From: Nitrospirota bacterium
GTDB lineage: Bacteria; Nitrospirota; Thermodesulfovibrionia; Thermodesulfovibrionales; UBA6898
Direction: 5' to 3'
Length of the DNA stretch: 64,000 nucleotides
Assembly: GCA_016235245.1 (NCBI GenBank)
Contig: JACRLO010000001.1
Coordinates: forward strand, 124,001 to 188,000
Shown: positions 44,983 to 53,750 of the stretch, in pieces
How positions within the stretch are numbered: the first letter of the stretch is position 1
How the letters are laid out: each line of letters begins with the position of its first letter
Translations under genes and position numbers: made by a program
The notes under the pieces: generated by a model
Seen by the model: the letters and a program-made list of their open reading frames with translations, nothing else
Database searches by the model: none
What the model was told of the DNA's origin: nothing

Positions 44983-46278
44983 ATGTCATCAACACAGTTT
45001 GAGATTAAGAGTTATCCCGATATGTGGGAAAGTCTGGGAATGGATGTGGCAAGGTTTGAAAAGATGCGCTGTGTTTTGGGAGATGTTTTTCAGACTACGT
45101 TTCTTTCCCAGGAAAACCGTCCGCAGCGGATGGACTATTTTAACTGGATTGTCTCTGAAATTCACGGAGGCCGTATCAGGGAGATACTGGATGCAAAAAA
45201 GGAGGGCCGCCCGGTTGTGGGCACCTTCTGTGTGTATGTTCCGGAGGAGCTTGTTATTGCAGCAGGAGGTATCTGTATCGGGCTCTGCGGAGGCTCACAG
45301 GGTCCGATACCTGATGCAGAAAAAACCCTTCCAAGGAACATATGTCCCATGGTCAAGTCCGCTTATGGGTTCAAGGTCGCCAAGGTCTGCCCATATTTCC
45401 AGTCTGTTGATTTTGTGTACGGAGAGACGACCTGCGACGCCAAGAAAAAGACTTGGGAGTTGCTTAACAGAGAAGTGCCGACCTATGTGATGGAGATACC
45501 TCAGATGAAGCGAGAGAGAGACCGGACCCTCTGGTTTGAGGAGGTTAAGGACTTCAAGGCACAGATAGAGAAGGTCACCGGCAAGACAATAACTGCCGAA
45601 GCCGTTACTGAGGCAGTTAAGATCATGAACAATAAGAGAAAGGCCCTACAGCGTCTGAACAGGCTGCAGCACCACAATCCATCGCCCATAAGCGGGAAGG
45701 ATGTTCTTCTTATTGAGCAGATCGCATTTTACGATGATCCCGTGCGGTTTGCAGAAAAGGTGAATCTGCTTTGTGATGAACTGGACGAAAGGGTCAAAAA
45801 AGGTATAGCCGTTGCTCCTGCCAGTGCGCCGAGGGTCCTGGTTTCAGGCACGCCTATGGCGATGCCGAACTGGAAGGCCCACAACCTTGTCGAAAAGGCA
45901 GGCGGCATAGTGGTGAATGATGAAAGCTGCATCGGCACCCGCTATTTTAAAGACCTGATGGATGAGAATATGACTGACCTTGACAGTCAGCTCAAGGCAC
46001 TGACTGACCGGTACATGAAGATAGACTGCTCCTGCTTTACGCCAAATGACGACCGTGTTGATCAGGTTCTGAAGGAATATCGTGACTCCGGCGCACAGGG
46101 TATTCTTCACTATTGTCTTCAGTTCTGCCATACCTATAACATCGAGGCAATCAAGATCAAGGAGGCCTGTGAAAAGGCAGGGATACCGTTTCTTGCAATA
46201 GAGTCGGACTATTCGCCCGAGGATATCGGCCAGATGCAGACCAGGATAGAGGCATTTCTTGAGCAAATAAAGGGCTGA
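44983..46278 (+). CDS. Double-cubane-cluster anaerobic reductase (HgdB/BcrB family)
   Basis: The 431 residues match the 2-hydroxyacyl-CoA dehydratase D-subunit family in its single-gene, double-cubane form. It has many cysteines (GGICIGLCGG, ICPMV, VCPYFQ, TTCDAKK, DESCIG, DCSCF, HYCLQFCHTYNI) that could hold the [8Fe-9S]-type cluster. Such proteins do ATP-driven low-potential reductions with an activase. AAAGGAGAAATT precedes the ATG, 25 bp after the tRNA. The natural substrate is unknown. Confidence 0.9.
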   Translation: MSSTQFEIKSYPDMWESLGMDVARFEKMRCVLGDVFQTTFLSQENRPQRMDYFNWIVSEIHGGRIREILDAKKEGRPVVGTFCVYVPEELVIAAGGICIGLCGGSQGPIPDAEKTLPRNICPMVKSAYGFKVAKVCPYFQSVDFVYGETTCDAKKKTWELLNREVPTYVMEIPQMKRERDRTLWFEEVKDFKAQIEKVTGKTITAEAVTEAVKIMNNKRKALQRLNRLQHHNPSPISGKDVLLIEQIAFYDDPVRFAEKVNLLCDELDERVKKGIAVAPASAPRVLVSGTPMAMPNWKAHNLVEKAGGIVVNDESCIGTRYFKDLMDENMTDLDSQLKALTDRYMKIDCSCFTPNDDRVDQVLKEYRDSGAQGILHYCLQFCHTYNIEAIKIKEACEKAGIPFLAIESDYSPEDIGQMQTRIEAFLEQIKG

Positions 46279-46279
46279 C

Positions 46280-47017
46280 ATGGTAGTTGGAGTTGACCTC
46301 GGATCAAGGACAATCAAGGTAGCTGCTGTTGAAGACAGCCGCCTTGTTGATTTTCGGATAGCTGAGAGCGGCTACGATCCTCATCGCCAATCCCTTGAAA
46401 TGATAAAGGGATATCATCCGGCAAGAATTATTGCAACCGGATACGGCAGGCACCTTGCCAAGAGACATTTTGCTGATGACGTGATCACTGAAATAAAGGC
46501 GCATGCGCTGGGAGCCCGACACTTTTTTCCGGAATGCAGGACCATTGTTGATGTTGGAGGCCAGGATACCAAAGTCATAGCGCTTGACGAAAGCGGCAAG
46601 GTGCTCAATTTTCAGATGAATGACAAGTGCGCTGCAGGAACAGGAAGGTTCCTTGAGATTATGGCCTCGTCGCTCGGGTATGGCCTCTCTGAATTTGGCG
46701 CAGAGGCACTGAAGGGGAAAGGTGATGTCAGAATCAGTAATATGTGTACCGTCTTTGCCGAGTCAGAGGTGATTTCGCTCAAGAACCATGGGACACTCCC
46801 TGCTGATATTGCCAAGGCAGTGCATATCTCAGTTATTGAGCGGCTGGTGGCTATGCTTGCCCGTGTCGGATACGAAGACACCGTAGTCTTTACAGGAGGG
46901 GTGGCAAAGAATCCGGCTGCTGTAAATCTCCTGAAAGAAAGACTGGATATAAGAATACTGCTTCCGGAGCCTCCGGATATTGTCGGCGCACTCGGCGCTG
47001 CGCTTTATGGAACCTGA
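46280..47017 (+). CDS. Acyl-CoA dehydratase activase (HgdC/BadF family ATPase)
   Basis: The 245-residue ATPase has the ASKHA fold: DLGSRTIKVAAV at the start, VDVGGQDTKVIALD and FTGGVAKNPAAV. C117 in NDKCAAGTG and C156 in SNMCTVFAESEV are the ligands of the [4Fe-4S] cluster shared between two subunits. It passes electrons to the reductase encoded one base upstream, driven by ATP. Family assignment is firm. Confidence 0.93.
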   Translation: MVVGVDLGSRTIKVAAVEDSRLVDFRIAESGYDPHRQSLEMIKGYHPARIIATGYGRHLAKRHFADDVITEIKAHALGARHFFPECRTIVDVGGQDTKVIALDESGKVLNFQMNDKCAAGTGRFLEIMASSLGYGLSEFGAEALKGKGDVRISNMCTVFAESEVISLKNHGTLPADIAKAVHISVIERLVAMLARVGYEDTVVFTGGVAKNPAAVNLLKERLDIRILLPEPPDIVGALGAALYGT

Positions 47018-47033
47018 TGATAAGGATGTGCTT

Positions 47034-47873
47034 ATGATTGACAGCTCAATAATGCTTGATGATACTACCTTTGCGAAAGAGATGCTTGCAAAGCCATCGT
47101 TATCAAATGCTGACATGGTATTCGTTCTTCGCAATCTGCTTCGGATGAAATACTATCCTGTTGCAGTAAAGTTCTTCTTTGATCAGGATGAACTCAAGAT
47201 TTTTAAGCTAAATACCGAATTCAAGGGGTCGGCCCATCCGTTTACTTTTTGTCACTATCTTGCTGCCTCGCGTCAGAGAGGTGATATCCTGCTGACTGAG
47301 GCAAGGGGGATAGGATGTACAAATGCTCAGTATGTATTTGGCTGGCGGGAGTTCGATGAATCGGAAATCAAAAGCCATCAGAAATATGCGAAGGACAAGG
47401 CCCAGGCCGAGCGGATAGCGAGAAATAAAAAGCGATTAGGGCAAAGGCTTCTTGCTATTGCAACTGCGCCACTCCATAAAGCGTCTTATGTTCCTGATGT
47501 GATGCATGGGGTTTGCGATGTGCTGCAATCCTATCACTTGGGCAATGACTGGTCAGCAGCAATGGATACCTTTCCGTTTGAGATGACAATGACTGCGAAC
47601 AGCTCTGCATGTCACGGGGCTGTGTCTGTTTTCTTGAATAACAGGCCTAACATTACACCCATGTGCAGCGGTAGCTACACAGCAGGAAAGACAGAGCAGG
47701 GCGAACTCAACTGGATTTGGCCAGGAGATCAGCTTGAGCCTACTGTAAGATGGATGCTTGAACGCACAGTGCGAGACAAAGGGGTGTCTTTCCCTCGCAC
47801 GGGGGAAACATATCCCGGCTTTAATATGTGCAAACTCTGTCCGTTTCTTGTTTGGACAAAACCAAAAGAATAA
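47034..47873 (+). CDS. DUF169 family protein
   Basis: The 279 residues from the ATG at 47034 (AAGGAT upstream; an ATG at 47007 is an alternative that overlaps the activase) match DUF169: YYPVAVKFFF, FCHYLAASRQRGDILLTEARGIGC and SACHGAVSVFLN. Cysteines are spread along it and MCKLCPFLVW at the end has a CxxC. DUF169 proteins accompany anaerobic redox genes; function unknown. Its position behind the activase suggests work with the double-cubane reductase. Confidence 0.85.
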   Translation: MIDSSIMLDDTTFAKEMLAKPSLSNADMVFVLRNLLRMKYYPVAVKFFFDQDELKIFKLNTEFKGSAHPFTFCHYLAASRQRGDILLTEARGIGCTNAQYVFGWREFDESEIKSHQKYAKDKAQAERIARNKKRLGQRLLAIATAPLHKASYVPDVMHGVCDVLQSYHLGNDWSAAMDTFPFEMTMTANSSACHGAVSVFLNNRPNITPMCSGSYTAGKTEQGELNWIWPGDQLEPTVRWMLERTVRDKGVSFPRTGETYPGFNMCKLCPFLVWTKPKE

Positions 47874-47887
47874 CGCAAGGAGATATC

Positions 47888-48622
47888 ATGAATACAATGC
47901 ATAGGAAGGTTGCCGGTTATCTGTTGTTCTGCCTGCTCGCTCTCGTTTCTCAGGCAGCAGCGGATTACAGCCTCATTGATACAGCTCAACTAAAGGCAAT
48001 GTTCGACGCCAAGAAAGATTTTACACTTGTAGATGCACGGACAAAGGAAGAGTATGATGAGGCCCACATTGTGAAGGCCATTAATGTATCGGAAAAAGGC
48101 TTTGAGTCTTCGTCATCTCAATTACCTTCCGACAAGAACGCTCTCCTCGTCATATACTGTAACGGTGTCAAGTGCGGGAAGAGCAAAAAGGTCGCTGCCA
48201 AGACAACGGCCGCGGGATATACAAACATCACAATCTATGCTGATGGGTTCCCCGTATGGGAAGAAAAGGCATTGCCCATAACCGCAGGGCCTGATTATAG
48301 TAAGAAAATTGAAACAACCAAGCTCAAACCGGCAGAGCTGAAACAGATGATCGACAGTAGTGCAAAGGACTTAGTTATTGTGGATGTTCGGGATGAGTCT
48401 GAATATCGAGAAGGGCATATCCCCACTGCCATAAACATTCCGGTGGAAACTTTTGCAGCGAAGTCGGAAGTTCTGCCAAAGGAGAAGAAGATCATCGTTT
48501 ACTGTAATACTGGCGGGAGGAGTTATACTGCATATAGAAAGCTGATGAAGCTGGCTTATCCGAATATATATCAGACAATCTTTGCTGACTGGAAAGAGGC
48601 AGGGCAGCAGGTAGAGAAATAG
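47888..48622 (+). CDS. Exported tandem rhodanese-domain sulfurtransferase
   Basis: The start is the ATG at 47888 after AAGGAGATATC (244 residues). A signal peptide ends near QAAADY. The first rhodanese domain has C91 and C96 (YCNGVKCGKSKK); the second has C206 in VYCNTGGRSY. Both active-site loops keep the catalytic Cys, so each could carry a persulfide. It is likely periplasmic and may supply or remove sulfane sulfur (or selenium) for the neighbours. Confidence 0.9.
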   Translation: MNTMHRKVAGYLLFCLLALVSQAAADYSLIDTAQLKAMFDAKKDFTLVDARTKEEYDEAHIVKAINVSEKGFESSSSQLPSDKNALLVIYCNGVKCGKSKKVAAKTTAAGYTNITIYADGFPVWEEKALPITAGPDYSKKIETTKLKPAELKQMIDSSAKDLVIVDVRDESEYREGHIPTAINIPVETFAAKSEVLPKEKKIIVYCNTGGRSYTAYRKLMKLAYPNIYQTIFADWKEAGQQVEK

Positions 48623-48631
48623 GAGGTTAAC

Positions 48632-49219
48632 ATGGTAATCGACGCAAGAGATCAGGGCTGTCCGAAACCGGTTATGATGGCAGAAGAAGCCCTTTCGAAA
48701 ATCAAAGAAGGCATTATCGAGGTTATTGTTGATAATGAAGGTTCGGCGGATAACCTTGCATGGTTTGCAAAAAACCATGCTTTCTTTTCCGAGACAATCA
48801 GAGACGGCAACGACTGGCGCGTGAAGATAGTGAAAGGTTATGCATGCGCGCCCACAGCTGCGACCGAAAAAGCACAGGCGTCTGAGAAAACCTTATTTCT
48901 TGTGGTAGGTACAGATACGATGGGAAAGGAAGAAGAGCTTGGCAAGATTCTCATGAAAGCCTATTTTGAGACCATGAAGACCTACAAGCAGATTCCGCAC
49001 ACAATCTTTTTTCTGAACGCCGGCGTGAAACTTACCACTACCAATGCCGACATCTATCCGATTCTGAAAGAGATCGAGGCTATGGGTGTTGAAATGTATT
49101 CTTGCGGAACCTGCCTTAAGCATTACAACCTTGAGGGCGAGTTGAAGGTTGGACACAGAGGAACAACAAACCATATCGTAGAGGGCATGAAGGATTTTGA
49201 TAAGACCGTATGGATTTAG
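48632..49219 (+). CDS. yedF: YedF family selenium-metabolism protein (TusA plus DsrE-like)
   Basis: This 195-residue protein joins an N-terminal TusA-like domain (DARDQGCPKPVMMAEEAL, C10) to a DsrE/F-like domain with SCGTCLKHY (C158, C161). This TusA-DsrE layout is TIGR03527/YedF, found in genomes with selenium metabolism. AGGAGGTTAAC precedes the ATG and it follows the rhodanese gene by 9 bp. selD, selA or selB are not in the window, so a selenium role is inferred from the family. Confidence 0.88.
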   Translation: MVIDARDQGCPKPVMMAEEALSKIKEGIIEVIVDNEGSADNLAWFAKNHAFFSETIRDGNDWRVKIVKGYACAPTAATEKAQASEKTLFLVVGTDTMGKEEELGKILMKAYFETMKTYKQIPHTIFFLNAGVKLTTTNADIYPILKEIEAMGVEMYSCGTCLKHYNLEGELKVGHRGTTNHIVEGMKDFDKTVWI

Positions 49220-49314
49220 CATCTTTAGAACGTCTTGCTGTTTTGCGGCATAGTAGGAGCGCAGTCAGCTTATCCAGTTGAAAAAAATGCATGCAATAGT
49301 GCTTCATAGGTGAT

Positions 49315-50208
49315 ATGGACATCTATCAGCTTCAGGTCTTCTCTTCGGTATACAGGCTTCGCAGTTTTTCAAGGGCCTCGGAAGAACTCCATATCACCCA
49401 ACCTGCAGTCAGCATGCATATCAAGAGGCTTGAAGAGGATCTTGGTATAAGGCTCTTTGATCGCTCAGGCCAAAAGACTATTCCAACAAAAGAGGCGGTC
49501 GTTCTCCATGAGCGTGCAGAGGAGCTCATAAGTAAGCTCAATGACATAAAAGACGACCTTAGACAAGAGAAATCCGATATAGAAGGCCTCCTGACCATAG
49601 GAACAAGCAGTTCAACCGGCGCCTATATGATCCCCTTTATCGCTGCCGAGTTTCAAAAACTCCATCCGAAGGTTTTTTTTCAGCTGGTTGTAAAGGGCGC
49701 CCCTGAAATCTATCGCCGCCTGATAAGCGGAGAGCTCCCTGTGGGCGTGGTCGAGGACAAGAAAGAGCGCGAAGGGATAGTTGTGCAGCATTCGATTATA
49801 GATGAAATGGTGCTTGTAGCTGCGCCTGAGCAGATCAAGAAGAAGGTAATAACCCCACTGGGTATCTTTCGCATCCCGCTTCTTATGCGGGAGGACGACT
49901 CGGACGCCCGAAAGAGCATGGAGAAGCAGCATATGCTGCATAATATAGCTCTCAAGGGGCTCAATGTTGTGGCGATACTCGGTTCCACCGATTCTCTGAA
50001 GGAGGCTGTCAAGGCAGGACTTGGAGCTGCGATCATCTCAAGGTTTGCAGTAAAAGGAGACCTTGAGGCAGGGCTCCTGGAGGAAATTCGCATCCGCGGC
50101 GTGAAAATGAAAAGACCCCTATATGTAGTTTCGAACAAGAATAGAACCCTGCCTCGAATCTACCAGTCCTTTCTTTTATATCTCAAGGATAAACTTCCTT
50201 CTTCCTGA
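49315..50208 (+). CDS. LysR-type regulator, selenium-metabolism type
   Basis: The 297 residues have a LysR winged HTH (FSRASEELHITQPAVSMHIKRLEEDL) and an effector domain with GTSSSTGAYMIPFIAAEF. It resembles the regulator at 36538-37419. It is 95 bp after yedF on the same strand and so probably controls this operon or the next one. The inducer is unknown. Confidence 0.85.
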   Translation: MDIYQLQVFSSVYRLRSFSRASEELHITQPAVSMHIKRLEEDLGIRLFDRSGQKTIPTKEAVVLHERAEELISKLNDIKDDLRQEKSDIEGLLTIGTSSSTGAYMIPFIAAEFQKLHPKVFFQLVVKGAPEIYRRLISGELPVGVVEDKKEREGIVVQHSIIDEMVLVAAPEQIKKKVITPLGIFRIPLLMREDDSDARKSMEKQHMLHNIALKGLNVVAILGSTDSLKEAVKAGLGAAIISRFAVKGDLEAGLLEEIRIRGVKMKRPLYVVSNKNRTLPRIYQSFLLYLKDKLPSS

Positions 50209-50334
50209 TATCAAAAACCTATAAGCACCGATTATAGCTTTTGCCTTTCACTATTAATATTTACAATTAGACTGCAATTTTCTCCAGCCGTTATTATATA
50301 AAGACTCTTTATAACCTACGTTAAGCAAAAAAAG

Positions 50335-50410
50335 GCTGTCATTCCGGCAGTCCTTAACCCGGAATCCAGCGTTTTAAAGATATTTGGATACCGGATCAAG
50401 TCCTGTATTA
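50335..50410. repeat. Degenerate REP/MITE-like fragment
   Basis: The stretch CATTCCGGCAGTCC ... CCCGGAATCCAGCG ... GGATACCGG resembles the short palindromic repeats common in intergenic DNA of many bacteria. Only one copy is in the window, so its status as a genomic repeat is a guess. Confidence 0.35.
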
Positions 50411-50461
50411 CGAAAAAACAATTTATATGCTGATTCTAAATAGCAAAAAGGGAGAGATATT

Positions 50462-51484
50462 ATGAAAAGATCGAATGTGTTGATACTAATGTGTATAGCT
50501 TGTGCCATTGCGCTGTTTAGCTCTGTCGCCTTTGCAAAGGAAAGACAGGGCACGGTGACAATTCAGATGAATGTAAATGCCCCTGCTGATGCAAAGAATG
50601 TGCGTGTCTGGATTCCCTATCCTATGTCCGACAGGAATCAGGACATAACAAACGTGAGCGTATCCGGCAATTACGCGGCATCAGCGGTTTACAGCGAGCC
50701 CAAAAGCAAAAGCGCTATGCTTTATGCGGAATGGAAAGAGCCGGCAAAGGATAGGACCCTGATATATACATTTACAGCAAAACGCAGTGAAGTGATAATG
50801 AAAGATATACCGAAGAAAGAACTGCCGCTTTCAACAGAGGAATTCAAGACCTACCTTGACAACTCCTGGCTCGGCGCTTCAGAACCGAAGGTAAAGGCCG
50901 AGGCCGCAAAGATCATAAAAGGCAAAAAGACTACACAGGCCAAGGCCAGGGCGATTTATGACTGGGTGGTCGATAATATGAGACGTGATCCAAATACGAA
51001 AGGCTGCGGACTCTGTGATGTCGAAAGGCTTCTTACAGAGAAGGCAGGAAAATGCGCTGACGTGCACTCTGTTTTCACGGCGCTCTGCCGGGCTGCCGGT
51101 GTGCCTGCAAGAGAGGTATGGGGAATAAATCTTCCGACAGCTAAAGAAGGTGATATGACCAAGATGCAGCACTGCTGGGCCGAGGTATATATCCCCGGTC
51201 AGGGCTGGGTTGTTGCTGATCCTGCGCTTGTTCATAAGGCGGCGCTGACCAAGAAGATGACTCCGGAGGAACTGAAGAAGGCAAAAGAACGTGATTATTA
51301 TTTCGGTTCTATCGATGAAAACAGGATACAGCTGGGCCGCGCCGAGCATGTTGTGCTGAACCCGCCCCAGTCCGGAGCGCCTCTTATTTATTTCATGTAT
51401 CCCTATGCTGAGGCGGACGGCAAACAATTGGGTGAAGACCTCTTCGGCTTTAATATCGGCTACAAAATAAGTTACAAGGAATAA
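50462..51484 (+). CDS. Exported transglutaminase-like protein
   Basis: This 340-residue protein has a signal peptide ending in VAFAKE. The transglutaminase-like core holds the triad: C198 in GKCADVHSVF, H237 in MQHCWAEVY and D253 in VVADPA. An N-terminal beta domain (about 28-115) precedes it. Such proteins cut or rearrange peptide or isopeptide bonds; substrate unknown. It ends 13 bp before the radical SAM gene. Confidence 0.87.
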   Translation: MKRSNVLILMCIACAIALFSSVAFAKERQGTVTIQMNVNAPADAKNVRVWIPYPMSDRNQDITNVSVSGNYAASAVYSEPKSKSAMLYAEWKEPAKDRTLIYTFTAKRSEVIMKDIPKKELPLSTEEFKTYLDNSWLGASEPKVKAEAAKIIKGKKTTQAKARAIYDWVVDNMRRDPNTKGCGLCDVERLLTEKAGKCADVHSVFTALCRAAGVPAREVWGINLPTAKEGDMTKMQHCWAEVYIPGQGWVVADPALVHKAALTKKMTPEELKKAKERDYYFGSIDENRIQLGRAEHVVLNPPQSGAPLIYFMYPYAEADGKQLGEDLFGFNIGYKISYKE

Positions 51485-51497
51485 CGCGGACGGCAAA

Positions 51498-53468
51498 ATG
51501 AACAGTAAGAAAATATTGTTTATTACCCCGCCCTACCACTGCGGAGTTGTCGAGGTGGCAGGCAGATGGGTGCCGCTGACGTTTGTTTATCTTGCAGGTG
51601 CGGTCCGGAAGGCAGGCTTCGAGCCGGTGATCTATGACGCAATGACAAAGCATCATGGCTTTGCAGAGATCGAAGAGCGAATCAGGAAGGAAAACCCAAG
51701 GTTTGTTGCGACCACAGCGATAACCTCTACCGCCCCGGATGCGCTTGAGGTGCTGCGTATTGCAAAGGATATAAATCCGGAGATCATTACGATTATAGGT
51801 GGAGTCCACCCCAACTTTATGTACGGGGAAATACTTTTAAGCGGCTCCTGCGACTATGTGGTGCGGGGTGAAGGAGAAGAGACACTCCCTGACCTGCTTA
51901 TATCGCTTCAGGAGGGCAGCAACCCTTTACGCGTGGCCGGAATCGCATACAAGGAGGGGCATAAGATCCTGGCTACCAGCAAGAGGCCTTTTATTGAGGA
52001 CCTCGACAGTCTTTTAACTGCGTGGGACCTCATCGAGTGGAAGGACTACCGCTATTTTGTTATTCCAGGAAGCAGATTGGGAGCGGTCAGCACTTCGAGG
52101 GGCTGCAACCATAACTGCACCTTCTGTTCTCAACAGAAGTTCTGGAACCAATCCTGGCGCGGCAGGAAACCTGAGAGTGTCGTTGCAGAGATAGAAGAGC
52201 TCTATACCTCATACGGAGTGAATGTTATTTTGCTGCCGGATGAGTATCCGACAAAGGACCGGCAGAGGTGGGAGAGGCTGCTTGACCTTCTGATAGAAAA
52301 AGGCCTTGGTGTGCATCTGCTCATGGAGACCAGGGCGGAGGACATACTGCGCGACAGGGACATCCTTCATAAATACAGGGCTGCGGGGATCATTCATGTG
52401 TACATTGGGGTGGAGGCCACAAACCAGGCGACTCTTGACCTGATAAAAAAGGATGTATCTGTTGAGACCGGGGTTGCTGCGCTCAATCTCCTGCATGCTC
52501 ATGGCATTATCACCGAGACGAGCTTTATTCTCGGGTTTCCTCATGAGACGAAAGAATCCATCGAGCGGACCCTTTCTCTGGCAAAGCATTACAATCCTGA
52601 TTTCGCGCATTTTCTTGCCCTTGCACCGTGGCCTTATGCGGACATGCACAAGGAGATGAAGCCTTTCATTGTAGATAAAGACTACAGGAAATATAACCTG
52701 ATAGATCCGGTGATCAAACCTGCGGCAATGACACTGCATGAAATAGACCGCGCGATAATATCCTGTTACCAGCAGTTTTATATGAGCAAGATGACCGAAA
52801 TCATGTCTATGGATGACAAATTTAAAAAAGACTATCTTATCCGCTCCATGAAACTGATGATGTCGAGCTCCTTCATTAAGGACAAGATAGGAAGCCTCGG
52901 CGTCATTCCGCCCCAAGTCATGACCCTTCTTAAGACAGTGGAGCAGTCATCTGTATCGGTTGAAGGCCAGTCGGACTTCGTTCTTATGGCCGCGAGATCG
53001 ATTGCTATCGATGCGCCGGTTGATGCGGTCTTTAGTCTTGTGGCGGATCCTGCCAACTGGCCCAAGTTTATCTCCGGGCTCACAGAGATCAGAGGAATTG
53101 ATTCCGACACGATAACCAATGGCAGTTCCTTCGGCTGGACGTACAGGATCGGCGGATTCACTGTCAGGGGCAATGGCACAGTAGTTGATTATGAAAACGG
53201 CAGGGCGCTCACACTCCGGATGCATAACATGATGCCGCTCGAAAAGACAATCCGGTTCGAGGAGTTCGGGGCAGGCACAAAACTCTTTGCTGAGGTTGGC
53301 CACCGCTCGCCAGGAAAGGCGTTAAGTGTTGTATTCAATCTTATACGACGGACTGTAAACACCATGGAGGCCAATGCAGTCCTTGCAAAGGTTAAGGAAT
53401 TATGTGAGGGCAGGAAGGAAACCGAAATGCCGGTCACTTCAAGGTGTCCGGTTAAACGCTTTCTGTAA
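51498..53468 (+). CDS. B12-binding radical SAM protein fused to SRPBCC domain
   Basis: The 656 residues have a cobalamin-binding Rossmann domain (about 1-130, ending with IIGGVHPNFMYGE), then the radical SAM core with CxxxCxxC at C203, C207 and C210 (CNHNCTFC), a linker, and an SRPBCC/polyketide-cyclase-like domain from about residue 497 (APVDAVFSLVADPANWPKFI). The layout recalls BchE-type cyclases, which act on tetrapyrroles or similar large rings; the SRPBCC end suggests binding of a hydrophobic ligand. The reaction is unknown. Confidence 0.9.
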   Translation: MNSKKILFITPPYHCGVVEVAGRWVPLTFVYLAGAVRKAGFEPVIYDAMTKHHGFAEIEERIRKENPRFVATTAITSTAPDALEVLRIAKDINPEIITIIGGVHPNFMYGEILLSGSCDYVVRGEGEETLPDLLISLQEGSNPLRVAGIAYKEGHKILATSKRPFIEDLDSLLTAWDLIEWKDYRYFVIPGSRLGAVSTSRGCNHNCTFCSQQKFWNQSWRGRKPESVVAEIEELYTSYGVNVILLPDEYPTKDRQRWERLLDLLIEKGLGVHLLMETRAEDILRDRDILHKYRAAGIIHVYIGVEATNQATLDLIKKDVSVETGVAALNLLHAHGIITETSFILGFPHETKESIERTLSLAKHYNPDFAHFLALAPWPYADMHKEMKPFIVDKDYRKYNLIDPVIKPAAMTLHEIDRAIISCYQQFYMSKMTEIMSMDDKFKKDYLIRSMKLMMSSSFIKDKIGSLGVIPPQVMTLLKTVEQSSVSVEGQSDFVLMAARSIAIDAPVDAVFSLVADPANWPKFISGLTEIRGIDSDTITNGSSFGWTYRIGGFTVRGNGTVVDYENGRALTLRMHNMMPLEKTIRFEEFGAGTKLFAEVGHRSPGKALSVVFNLIRRTVNTMEANAVLAKVKELCEGRKETEMPVTSRCPVKRFL

Positions 53469-53689
53469 GGAAAATGCTCCATGTAAATAGCTGGGCATAT
53501 CTGCTGGCTGCCATACTGATTGATGTAGTCATCACCACATCGATGATTTGTCGCAGGGTTTTGCGAGGTTAGTGCCCTCAGCTCTGATCATCATTTTTTT
53601 ATAGCCAGGCGGTCACAGCATCGATGATATCATAAAACAACTCTTTCGACCAACTGATCTGACACCAACTGATCAGGAATAGGATCATA

Positions 53690-53719
53690 TTGTCTGATAT
53701 GAACGTGAACAAGTATACT
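53690..53719 (+). promoter_or_regulatory. Likely sigma-70 promoter of the decarboxylase-like gene
   Basis: TTGTCT and TATACT are 18 bp apart, 32 bp before the ATG at 53751. Confidence 0.45.
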
Positions 53720-53750
53720 TATAAAGCGTTATTATGATAGGGAGGAACAA

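Noticed and set aside
44983-50208. Selenoproteins with in-frame UGA in the YedF/double-cubane operon
   Set aside because: All frames end at normal places with expected family lengths; catalytic cysteines are encoded as Cys.
53469-53750. Repeated ATCGATGAT motif in the gap before the decarboxylase-like gene
   Set aside because: Two copies of a 9-base word only; no wider symmetry or known operator pattern.
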